Assembly: GCA_016875735.1 (NCBI GenBank) | Contig: VGOW01000001.1 | Location: 62,001-126,000, forward strand | Direction of reading: 5' to 3' | Length of the DNA: 64,000 nucleotides | DNA from: Chloroflexota bacterium | GTDB lineage: Bacteria > Chloroflexota > Anaerolineae > Anaerolineales > VGOW01 | Shown here: positions 42,416-52,085 of the stretch, piece by piece | Layout: each line of letters begins with the position of its first letter | Numbering within the stretch: the first letter of the stretch is position 1 | The notes under the pieces: generated by a model | What the model was told of the DNA's origin: nothing | Database searches by the model: none | The model's input: only the letters and a program-made list of their open reading frames with translations | Translations under genes and position numbers: made by a program

Positions 42416-43060
42416 ATGATCCGCCTCCTCATCGCCGACGACCACACCCTCTTCCGCCGAGGGCTGATCAGCCTGCTCAACGAGAGCAACGAATTCACTG
42501 TGGTTGGCGAGGCCACCAGCGGCCCCGAAGCCGTGCGGCTGGCCGGCCAACTGCGCCCCGATGTGTTGCTGATGGATATTCACATGCCCGGCGGCAACGG
42601 AGTGGAGGCGTTGAAGCAATTGCGCGAAACCATGCCCTCTCTGCCGGTCATCATGCTCACCATCTCCGAAAGCGACGCCGATCTGCTCGACGCCATTCGC
42701 GCTGGAGCGCGCGGCTACTTTCTCAAAAACGCCGAAACCGAAGAACTCTTCGACGCACTACGCAAAGCCCCGCTGGGCCACGCCGCGCTCGACCCGTCGC
42801 TTGTCCCCACCGTCTTCCGGCAGCTTGCCCACGCCCCCATCGAACCAGCCAAAGTTGAAACGCCCCTCAGCATCCGCGAAACCGAGATACTGCAACTGAT
42901 CGCCGAAGGCTGTATCAACCGCGAGATCGCCGCCCGCCTCAGCGTGTCCGAGAACACCATCAAGACTCACGTCGGCCGCATCCTCGAAAAACTCGATACA
43001 ACCAATCGCAATGAAGCCGTCGCGCTAGCCCGCGCCCGTGGCTGGATCATGGGCGGCTAA
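42416..43060 (+). CDS. NarL/FixJ-family response regulator
   Basis: The 214-residue regulator comprises a receiver domain (MIRLLIADDHTLFRRGLISL, phospho-Asp in VLLMDIHMPGGNG, Thr in VIMLTISE, Lys in GYFLKNAE) and a LuxR-type HTH (LSIRETEILQLIAEGCINRE and LSVSENTIKTHVGRILEKLD). ATG 42416 begins exactly at the receiver domain. It follows the GAF kinase gene by 58 bases, the gap being filled by a repeat with ATAGCGATCAGCAATCAGC. It converges on the beta-propeller gene with only eight bases between stops. Confidence 0.92.
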   Translation: MIRLLIADDHTLFRRGLISLLNESNEFTVVGEATSGPEAVRLAGQLRPDVLLMDIHMPGGNGVEALKQLRETMPSLPVIMLTISESDADLLDAIRAGARGYFLKNAETEELFDALRKAPLGHAALDPSLVPTVFRQLAHAPIEPAKVETPLSIRETEILQLIAEGCINREIAARLSVSENTIKTHVGRILEKLDTTNRNEAVALARARGWIMGG

Positions 43061-43068
43061 CTTTGATC

Positions 43069-44250
43069 TCACGGGGGAGGCGACTCGGTGAACGCGCTCA
43101 CTCGCCCATCGGCCCCGCCGATGAACACCCAACCCCCGGCCACCGTCAACCCTGCGCGCGATTTGATCCCCGTCGAGATTCTCCAGCGCAGAATCCCATC
43201 GAACGCATTGAGCGCCACAATATCGCCGCGCTGAGTGAGAAAATACAAATCATCCTCGATGCGCGCTGGCGCGTTCAACACATAATTGAACGCCCCCTCG
43301 GCGATGTTGTGCTCCCAAAGCAAACGGCCATCGTTCACGTCGCGGGCTTGCAACATCGTGTTGTCGGATCCAAAATAGATCGTGTCCCCCGAACCGGAAA
43401 GGGAGGGCACCCAGTTGCCCGCTTCCACTCGCCAACGCAAGTTGCCGGTGTCGGCATCCAACCCACTCACAAAATCTTGATACGCCACAAAGGCCGCCAC
43501 CGACTCTGTCGCGTAAATCCGCTTCACGAAACCATCCGTCGATTCGTAAACCCAGCGCAGTGCGCCGTCGCTGATCGAAAGCGCATAAATGCGGGTGTGG
43601 CCGCCCTCCTCGACGCCGCCGGGCCCCCTGTAACTTCCACCCACATACAAGGTGCCGCCGCCGATGGCCGGAGTCTGCAAAATGTAATTGTCGGTCTCGA
43701 ACGACCACAGTTCGCGCCCATCGGCAGTGGCCAGCGCGAACAGTTTTGCTTTGCCGTTTGCGTCTCCGGCCAGCCCCGGCCCAACGAAAGTGGTGGACGC
43801 ATAGAGCGCACCGTTCGCAATCAGCGGCGGGGATTGAATATCGATTCCGAGATCGCGTTCCCACTGCACTTTGCCCGTTTCCGAATCGAGCGCCGCCATT
43901 CGGCCTCCGGGCAAGCCGACGAATACTCGCCGCTCGTCGGCGGCGTAGGATCGCTCCCATAGGCCCTCGGGCGGATCGTATTGCCAGCGCAGTGCGCCGC
44001 TTTCGACATCGAGCGCGATCAGCGGCCCGCCGGGAGGCGCAACCAACACTACCTTGCCGACTCGCGCAGGCAACTGATTGAGCGGCCCTGCGGCGTCGAA
44101 CGTCCACGCCAGAGCGAGTCGGTCGCCGTCAATGCGCCGTTCAATGTTCGCCGCGTTCCGAGTCTCGCCGCCTTCCCAAACCACCCACAGCGAGCCGAGC
44201 AAAACGAGAAACACAAAACCGGTGATGAGGCGGATGGGTTTGGGCCGCAT
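43069..44250 (-). CDS. PQQ-like beta-propeller (BamB-like) membrane-anchored protein
   Basis: The 393-residue protein has an N-terminal membrane helix (PIRLITGFVFLVLLGSLWVV) and then repeated propeller blades with the tryptophan-docking pattern (VESGALRWQYDPPE, SETGKVQWERDLG, ADGRELWSFETDN, SDGALRWVYES, DTGNLRWRVEAG, NDGRLLWEHNIA, FDGILRWRISTG). Such proteins scaffold envelope complexes or bind ligands; the enzyme residues of quinoprotein dehydrogenases are not evident. The B-box protein gene ends 12 bases upstream, so the two form an operon. A related propeller lipoprotein starts at 63376. Confidence 0.85.
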   Translation of the reverse strand: MRPKPIRLITGFVFLVLLGSLWVVWEGGETRNAANIERRIDGDRLALAWTFDAAGPLNQLPARVGKVVLVAPPGGPLIALDVESGALRWQYDPPEGLWERSYAADERRVFVGLPGGRMAALDSETGKVQWERDLGIDIQSPPLIANGALYASTTFVGPGLAGDANGKAKLFALATADGRELWSFETDNYILQTPAIGGGTLYVGGSYRGPGGVEEGGHTRIYALSISDGALRWVYESTDGFVKRIYATESVAAFVAYQDFVSGLDADTGNLRWRVEAGNWVPSLSGSGDTIYFGSDNTMLQARDVNDGRLLWEHNIAEGAFNYVLNAPARIEDDLYFLTQRGDIVALNAFDGILRWRISTGIKSRAGLTVAGGWVFIGGADGRVSAFTESPPP

Positions 44251-44262
44251 GTCGGCGCCCCG

Positions 44263-44826
44263 TTACGGTGTGGGAGTGGGGAAGAAGAACGGAGTCGGAG
44301 TCCCGAAACCGCCGGAGCGTGTGCTGGTGGTGAGAGTCACGATGTAACACATCATGCACATCAAAATGAATCCAAAGGTGATGAGGAGGAAGAGGCCGCC
44401 GGCGGCCATTGCGCCGCTGGCGAGCCAGCGGGTGCGTTTGGGGTTGAGCGCATCGCGAGCGTGCAGCCACGCCACCAGCCCCAACAGAAAAGCCACCAGC
44501 GGCAGAAGATACCACAGCCCCCAACATGCAAGCAGTGACGACAGGCCGAGAACGATGGCAACCAACGCCATCATGTCGTTGCTGTTGCCTTGATAGGGCA
44601 CGTGGGGTTTGGGCGGGTTGGCCGCCGATACTTGGCTGAAGGCGATGCCTTCGGCGTATCGCTGCGGAGGATACACGGCCTTGCCCTGCGCCTGCCACAC
44701 CTCGCCATGCACCGGGCACAGCCGCTCGCCCGAATCGGCGTACCACAAGCACTCGCCGCACATGGGGCGCCTGCACACCTCGCACGTTTCAACGGAGAGG
44801 CGTTCGGGGTGAAAGTGGCAGTTCAT
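44263..44826 (-). CDS. B-box zinc-finger membrane protein
   Basis: The 187-residue protein begins with a Cys/His-rich B-box-like zinc finger: MNCHFHPERLSVETCEVCRR, then PMCGECLWYADSGERLCPVH. After a polar linker come two hydrophobic stretches of a DUF4190-like membrane domain (MALVAIVLGLSSLLACWGLW and the long one near residues 135-165, with RDALNPKRTRWLASGAMAAG between). The tail is Pro/Thr/Phe-rich. B-box plus membrane-domain proteins are common in Chloroflexota and have no assigned function. It is co-transcribed with the beta-propeller gene downstream. Confidence 0.8.
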   Translation of the reverse strand: MNCHFHPERLSVETCEVCRRPMCGECLWYADSGERLCPVHGEVWQAQGKAVYPPQRYAEGIAFSQVSAANPPKPHVPYQGNSNDMMALVAIVLGLSSLLACWGLWYLLPLVAFLLGLVAWLHARDALNPKRTRWLASGAMAAGGLFLLITFGFILMCMMCYIVTLTTSTRSGGFGTPTPFFFPTPTP

Positions 44827-44933
44827 AAAAACAATCCGCAGACATTGCAGATCAGCGCCGATTGATTTGGAACTTTATCTGCGCGCCTCTGCGCCATCTG
44901 CGGATCGCACACTTCCGGCTTCTGACTTCTGCC

Positions 44934-46238
<1,305 letters not shown>

Positions 46239-47210
46239 TCATCGCACAAGTTTGTCGAGTTCGCCGCCGTCGTCGAACACGGTTCGGAAGCGGGCGACGA
46301 ATTCGGCGGGTGTGTACGAATGATTCTGAGTCCCCTTTTGTTCGAGGCAGTAGGTGGCCGCCAACGCGCCGACGAGGCCGCACAACCGCCAATTCAGCCC
46401 GAGCGATAGCCCGCGCAGGAAGCCGCCGCGGAAGGCATCGCCCGTGCCGGTGGGATCGATGATGTGAACTTCGGGGAAGGCCGGGATGGAGAGTCGGTCG
46501 CCGTTGGCGTGAATCGTTGCGCCATCCTTTCCGCAGGTCACCACAAGAATCCGATCGTTCGAGGCCATGTCGGCTTCTTTGAGTCCGGTGCGCGTTTCGA
46601 TCAGGTGCGCTTCGTAGTCGTTGACCACGATCATTTTCGCGTTCTGCACGCCTTCGCGAATGTCGTCCTCGCTCACTCGCGCCAGCTGCTGGCTGGGATC
46701 GTAAAGGTAGGGGATGCCGGAGGCGGCGCACTCGCGGATGCGGCCGCGCATGGCGGCGGGGTCGTCGGGCGAGATCACGACAAGGTCGGGTTTGAAGGGC
46801 AGGTGAGAAACTTTCACTTGAGCGGCGTAAGCCATTGCGCCAGCGAAGAAGGATGCGATTTGCAGGTTGGCTTTGTCGGTGTTGGCGAAGAACGAGGCGG
46901 TCTTCACGCCATCGATCTGTTTGACGGCGCTGGTGTCCACGCCTTTCGAGTCGAGCCAGCGGCGGTAGTCGTCGAAGTCGTCGCCCGCCGTGCCCAGCAC
47001 CATGGGCCGGCCGCCGAGCAGAGCATAGGTGTAGGCGATGTTGGGAGCGATGCCGCCGTAATGCCGCGAGAGCGAGTCGACGAGGAAACTCAGGCTGAGC
47101 GACTCCATCTTCTCCGGGTGGATGAAATCGCGGAAGTATCCCGGGAAGGTCATGAGGTAGTCGTAGGCAATGGAGCCGGAAAAGACGATTCGCATTGGCG
47201 GCAGTGGCAA
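46239..47210 (-). CDS. PfkB-family carbohydrate kinase, probable adenosine kinase
   Basis: The 323-residue ribokinase-fold protein shows MRIVFSGSIAYDYLMTFPGY at the N-terminus, GGIAPNIAYTYALLGGRPMV with the substrate-side GG, and the catalytic anion-hole motif HIIDPTGTGDAFRGGFLRGL with the base Asp. It phosphorylates a sugar or nucleoside. Its place directly upstream of ahcY in the same orientation, and its general likeness to bacterial adenosine kinases, suggest that it turns the adenosine released by AhcY into AMP; that is inference. The ATG at 47210 has only a weak ribosome binding site. Confidence 0.82.
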   Translation of the reverse strand: MPLPPMRIVFSGSIAYDYLMTFPGYFRDFIHPEKMESLSLSFLVDSLSRHYGGIAPNIAYTYALLGGRPMVLGTAGDDFDDYRRWLDSKGVDTSAVKQIDGVKTASFFANTDKANLQIASFFAGAMAYAAQVKVSHLPFKPDLVVISPDDPAAMRGRIRECAASGIPYLYDPSQQLARVSEDDIREGVQNAKMIVVNDYEAHLIETRTGLKEADMASNDRILVVTCGKDGATIHANGDRLSIPAFPEVHIIDPTGTGDAFRGGFLRGLSLGLNWRLCGLVGALAATYCLEQKGTQNHSYTPAEFVARFRTVFDDGGELDKLVR

Positions 47211-47270
47211 GATGAAGGGGTGGCAAGGTGATCGGCCAGCATCGTATCACCCTGTCATCATGTCATCGTG

Positions 47271-47981
47271 TCATGTTTTCAGAGCAGGCGACAACCCCAG
47301 CCGATCGCGCAGCATCACCATCAGGCCGCGCAGGCCGTCGCTCACTTTGATCTTCTTTCCTTCTTCGTAAGTTCGCGGCGAGTAGTCTATCGCCACTTCG
47401 CGGATCTGGTAACCCGCCAATAATATCTTGTTCACCAGCTCGAAGTCCAGATCGAATCCCGTGCAGACGAGATGGAGTGATTTGAACACGTCGCCGCGCA
47501 CCATTTTGATGGCCGTCGCCACATCGGTGAGGCGGCTGCCGAATAAGAGGTTGGTGGTTGCCGTCAACGCGCGCACGCCGACGTACGCATGAGCATATTT
47601 GTATTTCGCGTGCCCGCCCAGCACCCGGCTGCCGAGCACCGCCGCCGCGTTGTGTGCGCGCGCGTCGGCCAACAGTTTGGGCAGTTCGCTCGGATGATAC
47701 TCCAGATCGGCGTCCTGAATCACGCCGTAATCGCCGGTCATGTGTTCCACCGCCGTGCGAATGGACATGCCCTTGCCCATGTTGCGCGGCTGGTAAATCA
47801 CTTTCATGTTGGGCGCAGTGACTCCGCGCAGGAGATCGCGCGTGCCGTCGGTCGAGCAATTATCCACCACAATGATCTCGGTGGTCACGTCGGGGCCGAA
47901 GTCCACTGCACGAATGCGCTCGAGCACAGCCAGGATCGTATCGCGCTCGTTGTAAACGCACACGATGATCGAGAGTTTCAC
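47271..47981 (-). CDS. Family 2 glycosyltransferase (dolichyl-phosphate-mannose-synthase-like)
   Basis: The protein is about 236 residues and has the GT-A fold motifs VKLSIIVCVYNERDTILAVL, IIVVDNCSTDGTRDLLRGVT, GKGMSIRTAVEHMTGDYGVI and the metal-binding DAD in QDADLEYHPSELP. It ends without a membrane anchor. GTG 47981 was chosen because the paralogue at 48036 starts with the same MKLS; an upstream GTG (48008) is possible. The two share about half their residues, so a duplication is likely. Together they close the dideoxysugar cluster and may transfer sugars to a polyprenyl carrier. Confidence 0.85.
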   Translation of the reverse strand: MKLSIIVCVYNERDTILAVLERIRAVDFGPDVTTEIIVVDNCSTDGTRDLLRGVTAPNMKVIYQPRNMGKGMSIRTAVEHMTGDYGVIQDADLEYHPSELPKLLADARAHNAAAVLGSRVLGGHAKYKYAHAYVGVRALTATTNLLFGSRLTDVATAIKMVRGDVFKSLHLVCTGFDLDFELVNKILLAGYQIREVAIDYSPRTYEEGKKIKVSDGLRGLMVMLRDRLGLSPALKT

Positions 47982-48035
47982 CCGCGCCGCCCCGAACTCT
48001 GATCCCACATTCCACGCTCATGGCTCATCATCCCC

Positions 48036-48740
48036 TCAATGCCATGCCTGCGGAATGAATCGGTCGCGGAAGATGATCCAATAGGCATGTAAGCCGTCGG
48101 TGAAGCGGATTTTTTTGCCCTGCTGATACGTGCGGGGGCTGAACGAAATAGGCACTTCGCCAATGCGGTCCGTCGCCAGCGCCAATTTGTTACTCAACTC
48201 AAAATCCAAATCGAATCCCGAACACGTGAGTTTGAGCGATTTGAGAATCGGAGTCCGCGCCAGTTTGTAATTCGTCGCCACATCGGTGTAACGCGCGCCG
48301 AACAGAAGGTTGGTCAGCAGGGTCAAAAGACGCACGGCCCAATAGTTGGCCGCATAATGATGGTAGCGTTTGCCGCCCAACACCCGCGAGCCGTACACCA
48401 CATCGAGCCCTTCGCTCACTGCTTTGTCGAGCAAGCGCGTGTGCTCTTCCGGATCGTATTCGAGATCAGCGTCCTGCGTGATCGTGAAGTCGCCGGAGGC
48501 CATGGCAATGCCCGTTCGCACCGACGTGCCTTTGCCCATGTTGCGCGGCTGATACACGATCTTCACGTTGGGGGCCGTCACCGTTTGCAAAAGATCGCGT
48601 GTCCCATCCGTCGAGCAATTATCCACGACGATCAATTCTTTCTCCCAATCGTCGCCCAAATTCACCGCCTGCACCCGGCGGATGATTTCGAGAATCGTTT
48701 CGCGCTCGTTGTACACGGGAATGATGACGGAAAGTTTCAT
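48036..48740 (-). CDS. Family 2 glycosyltransferase (paralogue of the 47271 gene)
   Basis: The 234-residue GT2 protein has MKLSVIIPVYNERETILEII, LIVVDNCSTDGTRDLLQTVT, GKGTSVRTGIAMASGDFTIT and the DAD motif in QDADLEYDPEEHTRLLDKAV, ending with TYQQGKKIRFTDGLHAYWII. Its ATG overlaps the rfbH stop by four bases, so it is translationally coupled to the dideoxysugar cluster. It probably transfers a sugar from a nucleotide donor to a lipid carrier or glycan; donor and acceptor are unknown. Confidence 0.88.
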   Translation of the reverse strand: MKLSVIIPVYNERETILEIIRRVQAVNLGDDWEKELIVVDNCSTDGTRDLLQTVTAPNVKIVYQPRNMGKGTSVRTGIAMASGDFTITQDADLEYDPEEHTRLLDKAVSEGLDVVYGSRVLGGKRYHHYAANYWAVRLLTLLTNLLFGARYTDVATNYKLARTPILKSLKLTCSGFDLDFELSNKLALATDRIGEVPISFSPRTYQQGKKIRFTDGLHAYWIIFRDRFIPQAWH

Positions 48741-50059
48741 CGGCCTCTGTTCAAGAAATCTTCCAGCACATTCAGCATGTAATCGATCTTTTCATCCGTC
48801 AATCCCGGATACACACCCACAAAAAATGTCGAGCGCATCACTTGATCGGAGACGGGCAGACCGCCGATGGCGCGGCACTCGATGTTTTGATAGCCCGGCT
48901 GTTTGAGGATGTTGCCCGCAAACAGCATCCGCGTTTCCACTCTGCGCTCTTCGAGGTAACGAGTGAGCGCCGTGCGATCAAAGGGGACGGAGTCCCGCAC
49001 GGTGATCGGAAAGGCGAACCACGACGGATCGGCTTTGGGCAGCCAGCGCGGCAGGATGAAATACTCCTCCCATCGCTTCATCGCCTCATACAATTTGGCA
49101 AAGTTCTGTTTGCGCGCCGCCACGAACCCCGGCAGCTTGTCCAACTGCGCCAAGCCCATCGCCGCCTGCACATCGGTGATCTTCAAGTTGTAGCCGATCT
49201 CGGTGAAGTAATAGCGATGATCGTAATAGCCCTCGATGCCATCAATCTCGCGCTCGAAGCGAATGCCGCACTTGCCGCTGGCCGGATTCTCGTAGCCGCA
49301 CCAACAATCGCGGCCCCAATCGCGCACGGTGCGGGCAATGCGCGCCAAGCGGCGGCTGTGGGTGTATACCGCCCCGCCCTCGCCCATCGTGATGTGATGC
49401 GCCGGATAAAACGACAGTGTCGCCAGATGCCCGAAGGTGCCCACCGACTGCCCGTCGTATTTCGAGCCGAGCGCGTCGCACGTGTCTTCGACCACCAGCA
49501 GATTGTGCGCCTTCGCGAACTCCATCACGCGATCCATCGCAATGGGGTTGCCCAGCGTATGCGTGATGAACAGCGCGCGCGTTTTCGGAGAAAGGGCGGC
49601 TTCGAGTTGATCGAGATCAATGTTGTATGTGCCCATCTCGGCGTCCACCAAAACCGGGACGAGCCGATTCTGAACGATGGGCGCCAGCGTGGTGGGAAAG
49701 GTTACCGCAGGCGTGATCACTTCGTCGCCGGGGTGAAGCCGGTACTTGAACTGCGGCGAGCACAGCGTTGTCATCGCCACCAAATTCGCCGACGAGCCGG
49801 AGTTCACCGGAATCACTTCGCGCGCGCCGATGAACCTGCCCAGCCGTTTCTCGAACTCTTCGGCGTGCCGCCCGGCGGTGAGCCAAAACTCGAGCACGGC
49901 GTCCACCATCTTCACCATCTCATGCTGATCATAAACGCGGCCAGCATATTGCACGCGGCTCTGGCCCGGCACGAACGGTTTGTTGGCGTGCGCCTTCTCG
50001 TAGTATTCGGTTACTTTGGCGAAGATTTCTTCGCGCAGCGCCATCAATTCATCACTCAT
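48737..50059 (-). CDS. rfbH: CDP-4-keto-6-deoxyglucose 3-dehydrase (RfbH/DdhC-like)
   Basis: The 440-residue protein belongs to the DegT/DnrJ/EryC1 aminotransferase fold but has the dehydrase version of the active site: SFYPAHHITMGEGGAV, with His where aminotransferases have the PLP lysine. The cysteines for a [2Fe-2S] cluster follow in RDCWCGYENPASGKCG. These two traits define the PMP-dependent enzyme that removes the C3 hydroxyl in CDP-3,6-dideoxyhexose synthesis. It requires a reductase partner (E3-type), which is not in the window. The neighbours rfbG and rfbF supply its substrate. Confidence 0.92.
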   Translation of the reverse strand: MSDELMALREEIFAKVTEYYEKAHANKPFVPGQSRVQYAGRVYDQHEMVKMVDAVLEFWLTAGRHAEEFEKRLGRFIGAREVIPVNSGSSANLVAMTTLCSPQFKYRLHPGDEVITPAVTFPTTLAPIVQNRLVPVLVDAEMGTYNIDLDQLEAALSPKTRALFITHTLGNPIAMDRVMEFAKAHNLLVVEDTCDALGSKYDGQSVGTFGHLATLSFYPAHHITMGEGGAVYTHSRRLARIARTVRDWGRDCWCGYENPASGKCGIRFEREIDGIEGYYDHRYYFTEIGYNLKITDVQAAMGLAQLDKLPGFVAARKQNFAKLYEAMKRWEEYFILPRWLPKADPSWFAFPITVRDSVPFDRTALTRYLEERRVETRMLFAGNILKQPGYQNIECRAIGGLPVSDQVMRSTFFVGVYPGLTDEKIDYMLNVLEDFLNRGR

Positions 50060-50087
50060 TCGTTTTCATTGCAAAGGCAACTATGTG

Positions 50088-50132
50088 TTCAATCCGTTCA
50101 ATCCGTTCAATCCGTTCCATCCGATACATCCG
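50088..50132. repeat. 9-base tandem repeat at the end of the epimerase gene
   Basis: Five units: TTCAATCCG three times, then TTCCATCCG and ATACATCCG. On the minus strand it supplies the last codons (SDGTD) and the TGA of the epimerase gene, after which the same unit would read ATTGAACGGATTGA. It lies between the epimerase and rfbH genes. Confidence 0.85.
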
Positions 50133-50997
50133 TTGACGTTAACCGCCGCAACCCTTCATCGATCCCGATCTTCGCCCGCCAGCCGATCAACCGCTCGGCT
50201 CGATCCGCGTCGGCGATCTGCTCCGGCGGTTCGCCCGGCCTCTGCGGCAGTGCGCCGATCATCGGCCTCCCTTTGCCCACGATCTCGAACAGCCGCGCCA
50301 CTACGTCGCGCACTGCAATCCCGATGCCCGTGCCCAGTTCGACGGTCTCGCCGTCCACGCGCGAGTCGGCGCGGGCCGCGCAAATGATTCCATTCACCAC
50401 ATCGTCAATGTAAATCCAATCGCGCTTTTGTTCGCCCGAAGTCATCGGGAAACTCTCACCGGCCATCGCCGCTTTCAACGCCGCGCCCAGCACTGTGCGC
50501 GCCGAAGGGTTGGGGCCATACACTTGAAAGAGCATCGCGCCGACGACCGGCCACCCTTCGGTGCGATGAAACATGCGGCAGAATTGCCACGCCGCCGCCT
50601 TCGACGCCGCGTAAGTATTGATCGCCTCAATCTCGCCCGGCGTGCGCGCCGCCACAACACGACAGCGGCCGGCGACCGCCCTGAGCAAATTGATCGTCGC
50701 CTCAACGTTGCCGCGCAGGGCTTCGCCGATTGGGAGAAACGGATCGGTGACGCCAACGGCGGCCAAATGCGCCACCCACGCCGGGGAGGCCGACTCGACG
50801 ACTCTCTTGATCCCCGCCGCGTATCTCAAATCGATCTCGTTGTACTCAACCCCATCGGGAATGTCACTGCGGTCGGCGCGTCCCGGCATCTCGCGGTCGA
50901 GGGCGAACACCATCGCTCCATCGGCGGCCAACCGACGCGTCAGCGCCCGGCCCACCAAGCCGCGCGCGCCGGTGATGAGGACTCTTTCGGCTGGCAC
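50107..50997 (-). CDS. NAD-dependent epimerase/dehydratase, probable CDP-dideoxyhexose reductase/epimerase
   Basis: The protein of about 296 residues is an extended SDR with the Rossmann motif RVLITGARGLVGRALTRR, the Asp of the third strand in FALDREMPG, the catalytic Tyr-x3-Lys in INTYAASKAAAWQF and the substrate region GPNPSARTVLGAAL. In abequose and paratose pathways an SDR of this kind reduces the C4 keto group; position between rfbG and rfbH supports such a role. The start is uncertain: GTGs at 50997, 51006 and 51009 are in frame and no ATG is close. The region upstream is a repeat, so the shortest start, behind GTGAGGAAA, was chosen. The C-terminus is formed by a tandem repeat. Confidence 0.78.
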   Translation of the reverse strand: MPAERVLITGARGLVGRALTRRLAADGAMVFALDREMPGRADRSDIPDGVEYNEIDLRYAAGIKRVVESASPAWVAHLAAVGVTDPFLPIGEALRGNVEATINLLRAVAGRCRVVAARTPGEIEAINTYAASKAAAWQFCRMFHRTEGWPVVGAMLFQVYGPNPSARTVLGAALKAAMAGESFPMTSGEQKRDWIYIDDVVNGIICAARADSRVDGETVELGTGIGIAVRDVVARLFEIVGKGRPMIGALPQRPGEPPEQIADADRAERLIGWRAKIGIDEGLRRLTSTDVSDGTD

Positions 50998-51002
50998 TTT
51001 CC

Positions 51003-51088
51003 TCACCACAAAGTCATAAAGACACCAAGTCGTGCAAAGAAACGATTCTGCTTTGTGCACCTTTGCGGCTTGGCGTCTTTGAGGTTGA
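51003..51088. repeat. Quasi-palindromic repeat (CACAAAG/CTTTGTG type)
   Basis: Words CACCACAAAGTC, AAAGACACCAAG and GTGCAAAG on one side face CTTTGTGCACC, CTTTGCGGCTTGG and CGTCTTTGAGG on the other. It fills the whole gap between rfbG and the epimerase gene. A related element lies at 60010-60083. Confidence 0.6.
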
Positions 51089-51090
51089 AG

Positions 51091-52068
51091 TCATTTCACG
51101 ATCTCTCGATACCACGCCATCGTCTCGCGCAGGCCTTCTTCCAACGTGTGCTCCGGCTTCCAACCCAAAATCTTGTGCGCCTTCTCCGACGACAGATATT
51201 GATCCTGAATCTCGTTGGCGGCGATGTTCTGAATAATCGGTTGAAGATCGGGATGATCCGAAAGGCCGACGATTTTGTTCACCATTTCGATCACGGTGAT
51301 CGGCGCATCCATCCCAAAGTTGAACGTCGCTCCGGTGTGCGCGCCGTCGCGCATAGCCTGCGCCAGCGAAAGATACGCCGTCACAATATCCTTCACGTAA
51401 ATGTAATCGCGTTTCATCGTGCCATCCGAGCGCACGATAGGCCGCTCGTTGAGCAATGCCGAGCGGATCGTGCCGGGCACGATCCGATTCCAATTCAGAT
51501 CGCCGCCGCCGTACATGTTGGCGCAGCGAGTGACGGCGACGGGCAGGTTGTAAGTGTGGGCATACGCCTGAGTGATCAGATCGGCGCACGACTTCGACAC
51601 ATCGTAGGGGTGCCGCCCCTGCAGGGGAGCGTCTTCGGTGTATGGCAGTTTCTCGTGCGAGCCGTACGCTTTATCGCTGGAGGCCACCACCATTTGCTCC
51701 GCCCGGCCCCACTGCCGCGCCGCTTCGAGCAATAGCCACGTGCCGCGAATGTTCGTATCGAAGGTGGGCACGGGCGCGCGGTTGGCGACCCCCACCACCG
51801 TGAGCGCCGCCAAATGAAAACAGGTTTGGATTTCGTACTCGGCAAAGATACGATTGACAATGTCCTCGTCGATCACCGAACCGCGCACCACTTTGATCCG
51901 ATCCAACGTGCCCGAGCGAACGGCGTGACTCTGCGGCACCCAATCGCGCACCAACCCCACCACATCTGCGCCCAGCGCCGCCAACTTGGCCGTGAGCCAC
52001 GAGCCGAGTACGCCCGTGCATCCGGTGACCAACACCCTGCGATCTCGCCAGAAACCTCGATCAATCAT
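51091..52068 (-). CDS. rfbG: CDP-glucose 4,6-dehydratase
   Basis: The 325-residue extended SDR has RRVLVTGCTGVLGSWLTAKL for NAD binding, HLAALTVVGVANRAP, the catalytic region VVASSDKAYG and HPYDVSKSCADLI (Tyr-x3-Lys), and CANMYGGGDLNWNRIVPGTI. The DKAYG block is typical of CDP-glucose 4,6-dehydratase. It makes CDP-4-keto-6-deoxyglucose, the substrate of RfbH. ATG 52068 has TTGGAG before it and matches the family start; the longer open frame that runs back through rfbF is not coding. rfbF ends 17 bases upstream. Confidence 0.92.
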   Translation of the reverse strand: MIDRGFWRDRRVLVTGCTGVLGSWLTAKLAALGADVVGLVRDWVPQSHAVRSGTLDRIKVVRGSVIDEDIVNRIFAEYEIQTCFHLAALTVVGVANRAPVPTFDTNIRGTWLLLEAARQWGRAEQMVVASSDKAYGSHEKLPYTEDAPLQGRHPYDVSKSCADLITQAYAHTYNLPVAVTRCANMYGGGDLNWNRIVPGTIRSALLNERPIVRSDGTMKRDYIYVKDIVTAYLSLAQAMRDGAHTGATFNFGMDAPITVIEMVNKIVGLSDHPDLQPIIQNIAANEIQDQYLSSEKAHKILGWKPEHTLEEGLRETMAWYREIVK

Positions 52069-52085
52069 GCAATCTCCAACTCCAG

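Noticed and set aside
50088-50132. CRISPR-like array at the five 9-base repeats
   Set aside because: The units are contiguous 9-mers without spacers, so it is a simple tandem repeat. No cas genes are present in the window.
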